Assembly (NCBI GenBank): GCA_026874595.1
Contig: CM049311.1
Location: 33,563,676-33,627,675, forward strand
Origin: Sipunculus nudus
Lineage: Eukaryota > Annelida > Sipuncula > Golfingiida > Sipunculidae
Length of the DNA: 64,000 nucleotides
Reading direction: 5' to 3'
Below the pieces are notes generated by a model. That model ran no database searches. It had not been told where the DNA came from and was given only the letters and a program-made list of their open reading frames with translations. Both the position numbers and the translations under genes were made by a program. Shown piece after piece: positions 37,443 through 47,602 of this stretch (its first letter is position 1; each line of letters opens with the position of its first letter).

Positions 37443-38060
37443 CTATATAGAAAGCTGTAAGAATTTAGCGTTTGAAGGCAGGCCTTGCTTGTTTATGAAA
37501 GAGGGGTATATGGCTTTAAAAGTCCTAAGGGGTACAATGTTTCCCTGTGCCCATGTATCTGCTTTTTCTTGAAGGGTAGATTGCTTGTCTGGGCATGGCT
37601 GTATCTGAATTGTCGCATACGCTGCCGTTTCTTGTATGTCGATGTAACTACTGTCAATTTTCAAAGTTACAGTGTTGAAAGTGTGGCTTTTTAAAGTCTG
37701 CAGGAAGCTGAGTGTATGGTTCTGTGACACCAATACTGTTGGCTGTTCGGTCCCTGTTTCTGCTGTAATGTTTGTTTCTGCCTTTTGGTGACCTAGAGCG
37801 TCTGTCTTGTCCTCTTGATTCTTCAATCATATCGTTTCTCTTTCTGGACTGTCCTTGCCGTGAATATCGGCAAACTCCACTATTGGGCAATTTTGCAACA
37901 TCGGTTACATTTCTTTGTCTTTGGCAGGACAGTCGTCTCTCCTATGTCTGGGACAAGCAAATAACAAGCATTGTAGTGTGATTGTCCTCGCCGCTAGGTG
38001 CTGTGGATAGCTCCGACTGTTGCAGTTTCTTCAAACTGCTGTAAAGGCGAGAGTTTAGCA
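37443..38060 (-). mobile_element. Gag-protease relic of a Ty3/gypsy-like element, antisense in the lectin intron
   Basis: Read 5'-3' on the minus strand, a zinc-knuckle remnant (about 37960-37890; a CPRHRRDDCPAK-like segment and then KCNRCCKIA in shifted frames) is followed by an arginine- and serine-rich linker and then a retropepsin-like block (37600-37480). In that block the expected DTGAQGN.LPLRTF is altered to DTWAQGNIVPLRTF. Loss of the catalytic-loop glycine and several frame changes show that the copy is dead. No LTR, reverse transcriptase or integrase accompanies it. Confidence 0.65.
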
Positions 38061-38308
38061 GAGTCAGCAGAAAAAAATCCAACGCCCGCAAGATGATGAA
38101 TAACTGAACACCCCTACCACTAGCACATTTTGGCGTTTTCTAGAACCTTTTCCAAGAATGACTGAGAGCGAATCTTCATCAGCTAAAGAGCTGTTTATCA
38201 GTGTCTGAAATGTTTATTGAATTTATAAAATGCACGAATATATCATGTTTATTCCAAATAGACTGATTATACCCATCGGCGGTAACAATATGTACTTGTG
38301 TACTTCAG

Positions 38309-38492
38309 AAAGCGTTGGAAGCGTATGCCCACCTGGATTTGATGTCAATGACCCCGATGGGACTTGATATTGGAAATCTCTTAAAACAGCCACGTGGCTG
38401 GAAGACTTCAACATCTGCGCTTATTTGGATTCGAGACTCATTTATGTGGACAGCGGGCCTAAGGCCGAGATCATTTCCGATCTATTCGCGAG
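38309..38492 (+). pseudogene. C-type lectin exon 2 (N-terminal half of the domain), in-frame TGA
   Basis: The acceptor TGTACTTCAG| precedes 38309. The exon reads SVGSVCPPGFDVNDPDGT-stop-YWKSLKTATW, then LEDFNICAYLDSRLIYV and SGPKAEIISDLFA. TGA at 38365-38367 occupies the position of the second Cys of the long-form N-terminal pair. The exon ends AG|GCAAGT, a textbook GC-AG donor, phase 2; joining AG to the G at 40115 gives an Arg codon and keeps the frame open. Confidence 0.62.
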
Positions 38493-39594
38493 GCAAGTTG
38501 AGACCTTCCAGGCATTTATAAATTAAGTTTGCCACAACAAAACAATATGAGGTAAAACGTGATGATATGCTTAGTTAGACAAAAAGGAGTCCGGAAATGC
38601 TTAATGTGCTGAAGCATGAAGGTCAGAGGACCATCAATTAGTTATAAAATTTGCCACCTGATGGCATTACTTGTTTATCTGATGATTATTCTTCTAATCT
38701 TTGTTATCTTATCTTGTTCATCACAAGTTTAATTATGCCTAACTGTATTGGACCATTGCATTTAATTATGAGTTCAGGGTTAACAATAAGGTTATATAGA
38801 AGGGACAGTCCTTCCTGGCCTAGCACACTACCTGTAAGGGCAAATAATTTATCTCATCAGAAAGCATTAAATCAGTTCATCTCATAACAAATATCATGTC
38901 TGTACCTGTGACAAATCAGCATAAATAAAATAACCCATTACACACCTTTCTCCATATTCAAATAAACCATCGTATTTAATGATGATTGGAGAAATCTTGT
39001 AAAGTTTGATATCTTAAAAAAATAATAAAATAAATGAGGGTAGGCCAGAGTTTCCCTTATTCATAGATCAGTCAGATCCATTTTCCCTAAAATATTATTT
39101 GCAAATTCTACTGCAAATAGTATAAAGTAGGGCTTTTCCATTTTTATTATTTTAATGTTGATAATGATTGGAATACTTTTTTAAGTAATACAAGTAATGT
39201 GTTACCAAGATGTATTCATTTAAGAACCCACCAACACTATAATCAACAATAATTCAACTGTATGGAAAACCAACCATTAACCCTCATCCAGTATGAAAAC
39301 TCCACTGTGCAGTGTCGCTTCATTTCATCCTTTATTATACTTAAATGTAAGCCAGGCACTAAAATACCTGACTGTAAACTCTTTCAGGTAAATGTGATCG
39401 TTTCTTGAGTAATTTGTCTAAGTATATATTTTATTCATCAAGCCTCTTACGATTTAACAACAAATCTTGTAACTTATTAATTGCTAGTTTATTTCGAGTT
39501 CAGCGAAGGTTAGAGCAACAGTTAGAACATGAATGTCTGACTTGATACCCTAAGAGTGTTAGAAAAAGAAGGTATTCATTCTGCTAGAGTTAGA

Positions 39595-39958
39595 GCAGGC
39601 TCCTGTGGTTCAGGGGTAGAACACGCGGCACAAAGCCGGGAGAGCGGAGTTAAAATCTCAGCCGAGGGGTGAGAATTTTCACGTTCGGCCCTCACTCAGG
39701 CTGAGCGCTCTGCAGGCTTAATGAGGAGACTGTGCCCAATAGTCGTGTTTCACTCACAAACAAGTGCGCCTTTCGGGGGTTCCTCAGTATTATGACACAG
39801 CAATAGGGATGACACACACACACAGGACCCACAGGAGTGATACAAAAGCCTGGGTGACGCCAGAATTATTGCGTGTAAGCCCCCTGTCACACAGTCCTAA
39901 ATTAGAATGGAATTCTGCAGTTGTACATAATACTTAGATAAGCAATCTTTAAAAAAAT
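39595..39958 (+). repeat. tRNA-derived SINE, copy C
   Basis: The head has an A-box-like TGTGGTTCAGGGGTAGAACA and a decayed B box (GAGTTAAAATCTC). The body contains GAGCGCTCTGCAGGCTTAAT, GTGTTTCACTCACAAACAAG, TGCGCCTTTCGGGGGTTCCT and the 3' segment GGAATTCTG...TACTTAG.TAAGC. It is the longest of the three copies and lies in lectin intron 2, sense to the gene. Confidence 0.8.
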
Positions 39959-40114
39959 TAGAGACGGGAGGTGTTCCCTAACTGTTAGGACATAAAACAC
40001 TACCATATATAAGAAAACTCAGTTATTATACATTATTGAGAGAAATATATATTGTATACACTTGTGATCAGGCACTGAATTGCAATTTTTATTACGTACT
40101 TTACATTTTCTAAG

Positions 40115-40406
40115 GAACTACCACTACTGGACAGCATTAAATGACCAGAATAAAGAAGCGTACTACGAATACCCCGATGGAACACTGGCAGGTATTGGTG
40201 TAAAGCCATGCAGCGATGGATATGTAGAATGGGGCAGGCTTAACCCGCACGGTGGAACGGCTTATAATTGCATCAAGTTTACTGGTTTCTTCGAAGATAA
40301 GGAATAGCTACCTGAATATAGGTTATTTTGCGAGATCCCAGTATGGATGCAAGGTTTGTACCATTTACCGTCAGATATTGTTATCATGCTTCCACATATA
40401 AAATAA
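40115..40406 (+). pseudogene. C-type lectin exon 3 (C-terminal half), in-frame TAG
   Basis: The acceptor TTACATTTTCTAAG| precedes 40115. The exon reads NYHYWTALNDQNKEAYYEY, then WGRLNPHGGTAYNCIKF and GFFEDKE, then TAG at 40305-40307, and in the same frame LPEYRLFCEIP, the usual end of the domain. The stop replaces the Cys of the W.D..C motif (here F-E-D-K-E-stop). The frame continues to TAA at 40404, which overlaps an AATAAA (40402-40407). Confidence 0.62.
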
Positions 40407-40409
40407 AAA

Positions 40410-41990
40410 TGGCCTGTGCGAATTTAGAACGGTTGTTGTTGCTAAGCCAAAACATATACTGCCAGTAAACGTTGTAGTCAAAGAGCTAATACAAACGCGG
40501 CTGGTACTGTCAAAAAGATTTCCCCATATGTCGATTACATTTAGACGATTGGGTCTGGATTATTCAGGTGCCAGAGAAAAAAAGGAAAGCCTTCTGCCCT
40601 GCCATAGGGGTGGCATAATAAAAGGACAGTCCAAATACGTGTAAGAAGGATTTTGGGTAGGTCTGATGTTTACAGGGTAAACACGCAAAGAACGCACAAG
40701 ATTTACAACATAAATAAACCCTTTATCGTGGTTGCTTTTCGTTCGTGAGAGTTTCCAATTCAAGGAAAGGACGTTACCGCGAAAATCAAAACGACACTCT
40801 ATCATTAATATTGAGGCCTCATTGGTGTCTCAAGTAAATTATCTATGACTATTGCGTCGCAAGCCAAAAGGTTTATTTTATAAATTATATGACTTTTTTA
40901 AAATAAACTGAGACAAGAATAGCCACTCGTTTGATGTGTTTTGGTATCCTTCATAAAATATTAAGACTGTGCAAACATAACATATTTCATATAATTACGG
41001 ATACACTCTGTGTAGTTAACTTTAAAGTTAGACTGCGAAATATAACCCTAGCAAAACACTGAAAATAACTAGATATCGCGAAAATTTAACCTCGCGAATA
41101 TGAAGCCAACCAAAGTATTTAATACTCGTTGTACAGCGAGATGAGATTTGAAGGTCTTTGCAGTTTTAGTTTTTAAGGTCCGTCTGATACATTCTGTCAC
41201 TCAGGTTACAAGTGCTTGACTCCTTGTAAATGTTGTCTTACACAGTTTGTCATATACATTAAAATCATTACTCTGCCATTCAATCAATAAAAAATCCAGG
41301 GGGGGGGGTTCAGGACCTCGTCCTGTTGAAGTGCAGCATCCTTTTTTTCAGGGGTTTATTTTCAGCCTGATCTCCAAAATGTCTGGATCAGGGATCCAGT
41401 TTTAGGTTTTCATGATTTTTCCTTCCTTTGCTGGACCCCTCCCCTAATCAAAATCCAAGATCCGACCCTGTTAACTGACCACATGACCACAAAAAGAAAT
41501 AGGCATGTACCCTGCAAAATTATGACAGCCTAAACAGGTTGCAAAAATTCTGTCACATTTCTGTGAGGGTTTATTCGTAATGGGTGAAATGCAGTTGCAA
41601 ACGAATATTCCCGCCTTTTATATGCAAATAGGTTACTGGCATGCATTATTTACTGGTTTAGTGATCAGTTAAGGGGGAAGGGAGTAGGGATTCAAGTGTT
41701 TGTGCTCAGTCTTACTAAATAAAAGTTCAATTTGAACAAGGGGTCTCTCATGTGTCTTGTATTTATACCATCGCCTGGAGTGGTACGATTGTTCGAAACT
41801 GTAGCTATTTCGCGTCCCATCGTCTTCTAACAAAGCCGTGGACAGCAGACGTTATTGGTATTGCAACAATGACCAAGGGCCTGAGATTTGTGTATTTTGT
41901 TTACATTTCGAAAAAAAAATACATTATGTAGTTTCGACAGAATTTCCTCAATAATCATTCATTCATTCATCGCATACTGAAAAAAAATGA
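40410..41990. other. Non-coding stretch
   Basis: No supported gene. 41285-41475 carries a G-run, TCCAGGGGGG.. and CTGGACCCCTCCCC-type words, perhaps a remnant of a small inverted-repeat element also hinted at near 46385-46570 and 52800-52950. Confidence 0.35.
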
Positions 41991-41997
41991 GATTTTT

Positions 41998-42190
41998 ACG
42001 TGTGTTCCATTGACGTGACCTTACTTGTTCCACATTCAATCGACTTCACGTGTGTACCATTGTATCGTCTTTCGTGTGTCCCATTGAATCGTCTTTACCG
42101 GCATGTGTCCCATAGACTCGTCTTTACGTGTCACATTGTATTGTCTTTTCATGTGTCCCATTGTATCGTCTTTACATGTGTCTTTACATA
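41998..42190. repeat. ~28-bp minisatellite, about seven units
   Basis: Variants of CATGTGTCCCATTGTATCGT followed by CTTTAC recur with 25-33-bp spacing. The array is degenerate, and its length variation breaks any reading frame. Confidence 0.85.
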
Positions 42191-42339
42191 AAAAATCTCT
42201 CTGGAAACCTGAAACCTGGCTCGTAAAAACCCAAGCATAAATGAAAATTTGATACAAAAGCTCCAGTATCTTATTAACTAATGCATAGATCACCATGATT
42301 TTTTGCATGGTATGGATCATAGAGTGTTTTGTCAGTCCG

Positions 42340-43640
42340 GGCAGACAAGTGGCGCCACCTGTATTTTTGAATCCCAAGACAACGTCGGGGGATAGTATGG
42401 TTTAGATTTCTTTTAGGCAAGATTAAATATTCACGGATGTTTAACAACTTGACATGTTAATAGATATGGGTGAGAGGACGAATCCTATATAAAATGGGTC
42501 ATGACCTTTACTAGGAGTGTGACCTTGACCATGAATAGGTCCATTTCTTTAAATAAAAATCACACAAATTCTTAAATATCTAAAAAAATCTTGCATGGAT
42601 TGATCCAAAAAGCAAGTTGATCTTGGATAGTTTTGTCATGTACCGGAAACTGATGGCGCCACCTATTTTCCATTTCTTGTCTTCGTGCCGTTTAATACCC
42701 CAATCATTGCCATTTGACGGAACTGTAAGCATAATAAATCAATAACCAATGGACAGATTTCTTTCATATTATCCATTTACATAGATACCTTGAGTATTGC
42801 CATATATGGTGACAATCACAAAAAAAATCATAAATATATAAATAAGGGATGCCTTATTTTTGAACGACGATCTTGGATAGCTTTGTCTTCCGTGGGAGAT
42901 AGATGGTGCGACCTTATGTTCATATCTTGTTTTCGACCCTTTTAATACCTTATCATTGCCACTTGACAGTACTGTGAGCATTGCAAGTCAAAAACTATTC
43001 TACAGATTGGGCTGAAATTGTGCATGTGCATTGATTTTCGATACCTTCATCTTATATTCAAGACTGGTGGCGCGATCTGCATTTTTTTTTGTGCGGCGTC
43101 CATGCATCCGTACGTAGGCTGTCGGTGAAAATTACTCATCTCAGGAGTGGTTCAATGTATTAGTCTGAAATATTGCATGCACATCCATCTTGGAGAGTTT
43201 ACTCGTAAAGCAGACAGTAGGGTATCACATTCTTTACCGTTTTTATAGTATAAATTAAAGCCCTTTTCTCAGGAACAATTAGCGGTATTGGCTTGAAATT
43301 GTGCGTGTCAATAGATCTAGTAAATTTCCATCTTATTATCAAGACTGGTTACGCCATCTGCAATTATTTTTGTGTAGCGTCCATCGTACATTTGCATTAG
43401 GTGAAAATTGCTCATATTTGAGGAGTGGTTTAATGCATTGGTCCGAAATTTGGCATGTGCATACATCTTGGAGAGTGTTCCCCTTGGACGAGACATGAGG
43501 CGCCACCTACTTCCCTCTTGGCCTCGATCCATCTATTTGCTAAGGATAAAAGTCGCTCATATCTGAGGAATGGATGGATGTGTCAGCCTGAAATTTTGGC
43601 ATGTAAATTCGACTTTGATAGTTTCTCAAGTTGATAGATG
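42340..43640. repeat. Degenerate long tandem array (GGCGCCACCT units)
   Basis: About six diverged units, each with a variant of ATCTTGGATAGTTTTGTC, TGGCGCCACCT, a gene-like TCTTG.CTTCG stretch and GGTCTGAAATTxTGCATGTxCAT. GGCGCCACCT-like anchors lie at about 42351, 42655, 42905, 43066, 43346 and 43500. Spacing is irregular (150-300 bp). The style resembles the internal arrays of the Helitron-like families, but no terminus is visible. Confidence 0.6.
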
Positions 43641-43719
43641 AAAAAAAACATGGTCACTTGCCAAGTGTCAGTACATGCTGCTGAAGATGGGGCCTATTCT
43701 TAAGGGGAGAGGATTAAGG

Positions 43720-44051
43720 GGGTACCTTTGAACAAGGTTATTGTTATTTACGGTAACTCCCGCTTTTGCTTATCAGTGCCATCTTGTGTTCATTTAGTGA
43801 AACACATAACGTTTGTGTAAGGCATTAAAACTGGCTAATTCCTTTGTTCATTATTATACATTTTAGTGAATCGCTAGAAAGGAATACATATAGCTTCACT
43901 ACGTTGCATTGAAATATGATTAAAGTTAACATTTATTCGAAAAGATAGATATCTTAAACTTCTAAATCGTTCAAAGTTTAAATACTAGATGGCGCTGATA
44001 AGCAAGTGTGGGAGTAACCGTAAGTAACAATAATCTTGTTCAAAGGTACCC
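43720..44051. mobile_element. 332-bp element with ~65-bp terminal inverted repeats
   Basis: The left arm GGGTACCTTTGAACAAGGTT to TATCAGTGCCATCT (43720-about 43784) is mirrored by the right arm AGATGGCGCTGATAAGCAAG to CAAAGGTACCC (about 43987-44051), with a few mismatches. It has no coding capacity. I could not settle the target duplication (left flank ...TTAAGG, right flank TATTG...), so the superfamily is open. Confidence 0.75.
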
Positions 44052-44164
44052 TATTGTCTTGGGATACTATGACACCTGCGGTGCTAATCAATATTAGTTT
44101 AAATTTTTTACGCATTTTTTTCTCTATTTTTGAGACCTTCAAATGGAGCAGTCTGGCTTTATAG

Positions 44165-44448
44165 AGGGCGCAGACTGTAACCTAAAAACTTCAATCTGTA
44201 CATCCAGGGAGGTCTTAGGCAAATCTCCTCGGGACCCTGAAGTAAGGACATAGTGACCCATATTCTGCAAGATGTGTGAAGGAACATGATTTGAGCTTCC
44301 TATAGGATATATTAAGATGATTGGTTACAGCCGGACCTTTCTAAGGTCTATTGGCAAAATGCATGATTTTGGGAACTCTGGGAGTCATGTTACCCATTGT
44401 TCAATGTTTCCTGAAGTCAGCTGAGCGTAATGGCCCTTGGGCCACTAG
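44165..44448 (+). mobile_element. Helitron-like family A, 3' end
   Basis: Contains one unit of the 28.7-30.0-kb array (CCAGGGAGGTCTTAGGCAAA, CTGAAGTAAGGACATAGTGA, TTTGAGC), then a unique 3' part ending in the perfect palindrome GGCCCTTGGGCC (44432-44443), then A and CTAG (44445-44448). The hairpin close to a CTAG terminus supports a Helitron-type 3' end. The copy is 5'-truncated. Confidence 0.6.
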
Positions 44449-44459
44449 TTTTAAATGAA

Positions 44460-47205
44460 ACAGTTATATACATGAAGTCGACCTTGTCGACCCATACCCC
44501 CCCCCCCCCATCCCACCCGGTTCCTACGCCTTCTCTTCACGTGCAAGAGTCTGACATCTGACTCAAAATCTTGCATTCCACGCTCTAATTACCCGCTTTA
44601 ACCATATTCTTTGTATATACTGATGCACTTGATAAATTACAATAGCAGAATTCATTAGAGTTCATTACAATAACCTATGCCATTCGAGAATGTGTTAACT
44701 GTAAAAAATATGTGGGAATAGTAATTACACCTGCCTTTAAATCCAGGGTTCGTAAGAGCTCCGAACCTGTCAATACCTGGCGCTTTTGACTTGTAATCCG
44801 CTCTTTCAAATTTTCATACAGCACGACCACATATGACACTAATTTCGATCATTTACGTCCATAACGAATAAACGAATTAAAACGCCCAAGGTTGACATCA
44901 AAGGCCACAGTTGCACTGCAGGCCGTATTGTAGAACAATTTCCCATATTTAACACATTAGTTGTTTATTATGGTTTAATAGGCTTTTTTTACCAGAATAC
45001 AATTAAATGTATTCAAAAATATTACATATCACACACATGAAGTACGGGCTGGTGACACTGTGCTCAGAGTGATATCTCGAAGTCGTTTGGGTGTCAACCG
45101 AGGACATTCACATAAAGAACGGACAGTAATTCCCTCCCGATGTTCTTCCTATTTCATCCGATGTCTACCTCGAATTAAATCGGAGAAGTATTGGACAAGT
45201 TTGAGCCTTTCTAAGAAGTCACCAGGAAAGAGAAGTCGGTTCAAGTTAACCAGATTTGGCTTATAATATAAAAAAAATCAGTTAAATTTATTATATAAAT
45301 ACATATTTTTACAGATGCGTCCTATTTGGTTCAGCATGGAAGTTTTAGAGTGCTCAGCTCTAATTATGGCATGGACACGACCAACGTGATGCGGGACATC
45401 ACGTACCCATGAAGTACCAGTGTCCACTTCAATGTCTACGGCTGCCACGTTTCCAAGGTTACTACATCTTGAAGTCCCCTGATTCGTCAGAGACAACCTG
45501 CAGAATGGTAACCTCGTTTCGCGTTGCCATTGGTGATATGATTTCAGTGAAAGTGTGGGTTAAAGTACGACCCATAGGATACTGAGGATCACGACCTTTA
45601 TCACAGGTACATATGGCTTTACACTAAGATGTAAAGTGCAAGTCAAGTTATAACGATGAAACGACTGACGATATCTAAATGTTGGAATTTAATACTCACC
45701 CAGTGTATCCTCATTAAAGAAATATTACGGTTTCACGACGAAGATTTTTTCTTTAAATCTTAATCTGAACACTCGACATCCGCTCACTCATGGGGAGACA
45801 TCTGCCAGATTAGACTGTGCTGATTGCGAGTCATTAGATGCGAGATACCATTATTTCGTTGGTACACGTCTGTGGACAGATTGGCCAGAACTGCATTATG
45901 ATCGTACTGATATAATTTTTATTTTGGAAGGTGATGGGGTGTATGTGGTGGTCTTGATATAATAATAAAAGTAAGTTGAACATGACTTGGTGGAAAAATT
46001 CATATAAATATATTTGTTGTAATAGATGTTGTGAATGTTGTACATGATTGTGTCACCTTTATATTTTTGTTCACTATGACAAACAATATCTTTATATATT
46101 TTCTTCTCAAACTACTTAAATTGATTACGAGTGATATATACCATTGGCCGATACACGTTACCTTGCTTATCATTTGTGGAAAGACACTTAATGTTTGACC
46201 CTAACTGCATTAAGATCATATTGATCCATACATATTTTTATACATCCGTTCACTTTTAGTGTAAATGTGCATGTGCTGGTTCTCTAATTATTCCTCACCA
46301 CCTATACAAATAATTTTGGTAAAATTATTTATGTAATTTGTTTCTTGTAATAAATGCTGTGTCTGTTTTATACCTGATAATTCAGAAACGGATCCACAGG
46401 GGTCAAGGGGGTCCAGACACCCCTTTTTTTTCAGCCGCCGCAACCTTTTATTCAAGCCAATTTGTCCGCCCTGGTACCTCCCCCTCCCCCCCCCCCCCCC
46501 TTTAACCTTTTTTAAGTTTTTATCATTTTTCCTCCTGGATTGGACCCTCCTTTTTCTAATTCCTTGACCAGACATTAATTGTTATTTTGATTGTTATGGC
46601 TATGCGATGTTTTTTCATGTGCTTTACTAAAATTACCGCCAGATTGTGTATTCTGACAATTTAATTTTATTTAGATGCCACTGTGTTGCATAAGTGTATT
46701 ATTTATCCTTCGCTTGATGTGTAGGTGAAATAAGCTTTACCTTGGGTCCCGTATTGCATGTTAGGAAGTAGTTGAATTTTCAAAATTATTTCACATATGA
46801 AAATTTATTAATACATATTTATTGTACAGTATTAAATCAAATACATCGAATATTGAGACCAAATAAAAATATTTTTAGTTTGCACATCACAAATACAAGT
46901 ACACACTTTGACTGTATTTAAATACAAATACGAATACAAATACGTATATGACCCCAACCGTAATTGTATCCAACTTTTCTGTGGCCACATATTGTGAAAT
47001 AATGTATTGATTACAGGTTTACGTATGTACCAGCTTTCTCGAAAGTCAAGTGTAGAAACTTGGTAAAAAGCGAGTCATATGCCCTTTGATTGCAATGTAT
47101 ATACAACTAAAATATATCACTCGCAACTGTTCACCACATTCATCAGGTCATGGAAAGACTAAGGTTTGTGAAAATCTATGATGTTGCTTTACCTATAACA
47201 TTTAT
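44460..47205. other. Non-coding stretch
   Basis: No gene identified with confidence. A C-run lies at about 44500. Open frames at 45060-45266 and 45496-45278 flank a fair acceptor (TTTTTACAG at 45315) but show no known domain. Confidence 0.35.
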
Positions 47206-47210
47206 CTTAC

Positions 47211-47602
47211 ATGAAAATAATGGCGACAGGTAAATTTTCAATAATTACATTAAATGTAAGCGGTTTGGGTAGAAAAAAGAAAAGACTAGAAATCAACAGT
47301 GGGTTCTCGAATAGAGGTGGGTCTGAGAGTATTATATTCCTACAAGAGGTCCATTGTACAACACATGTAAAGGAGTGTTGGCAAAAAGAATGGTCTGGTT
47401 CAATGTATTTTTCTCATGGAACTAATATTGCAAGGGGTGTTGTTATTATGGTGGGTGAAAAGTTACAGTTTAAAGAATTGTATAAGCTTTCTTATGCTAA
47501 TGGTCGTTATTTAATTTTGAAAGCTGTGGTTCAGGGTACTCATTATATTTTGATTAACACATATGCTTCTAACACTGAAACAAAACGTGTATTGTTCTTA
47601 AC
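47211..47602 (+). mobile_element. L1/Tx1-type LINE ORF2, endonuclease part 1
   Basis: An apurinic-endonuclease-like start (FSIITLNVSGLGRKKKRLEI, with the LNV.GL block), FLQEVHCTTHVKECW (catalytic Glu in the QE.H-like block) and ILINTYASNTETKRVLFLT. The frame is interrupted at 47602 by the hAT-type insertion and resumes at 49672 after the duplicated TTCTTAAC. The start is probably the ATG at 47220 rather than 47211. No ORF1 is visible upstream. Confidence 0.82.

Larger units (their letters stand above)
36108..40406 (+). pseudogene. Secreted single-domain C-type lectin, three exons, two in-frame stops
   Basis: Three exons with matching phases rebuild a signal peptide plus one C-type lectin-like domain of the long form. 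Exon 1 is 36108-36165, exon 2 is 38309-38492 and exon 3 runs from 40115 to about 40406. Lectin landmarks appear in order: VCPPGF, YWKSLKTATWLEDFNICAYL, YHYWTALNDQNKE, WGRLNPHGG, NCIKF and LFCEIP. Secreted lectins of this kind bind sugars or other ligands in mucus or haemolymph. A TGA (38365-38367) and a TAG (40305-40307) interrupt the frame, and by eye both fall where a conserved cysteine is expected. A Ca-binding EPN or QPD triplet is not seen at the usual site (NPHGG instead). I favour a young pseudogene; sequencing error is possible. Intron 1 holds an antisense gypsy relic and a (TA)n tract; intron 2 holds a SINE. Confidence 0.68.

Noticed and set aside
38315-38521. Plus frame read through the lectin exon in a different frame
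   Set aside because: The alternative frame with lectin landmarks and matching splice phases explains the sequence better.
46288-46575. 95-codon minus frame rich in Arg, Lys and Gly
   Set aside because: The composition comes from a C-run and a purine-rich repeat remnant; no domain is seen.
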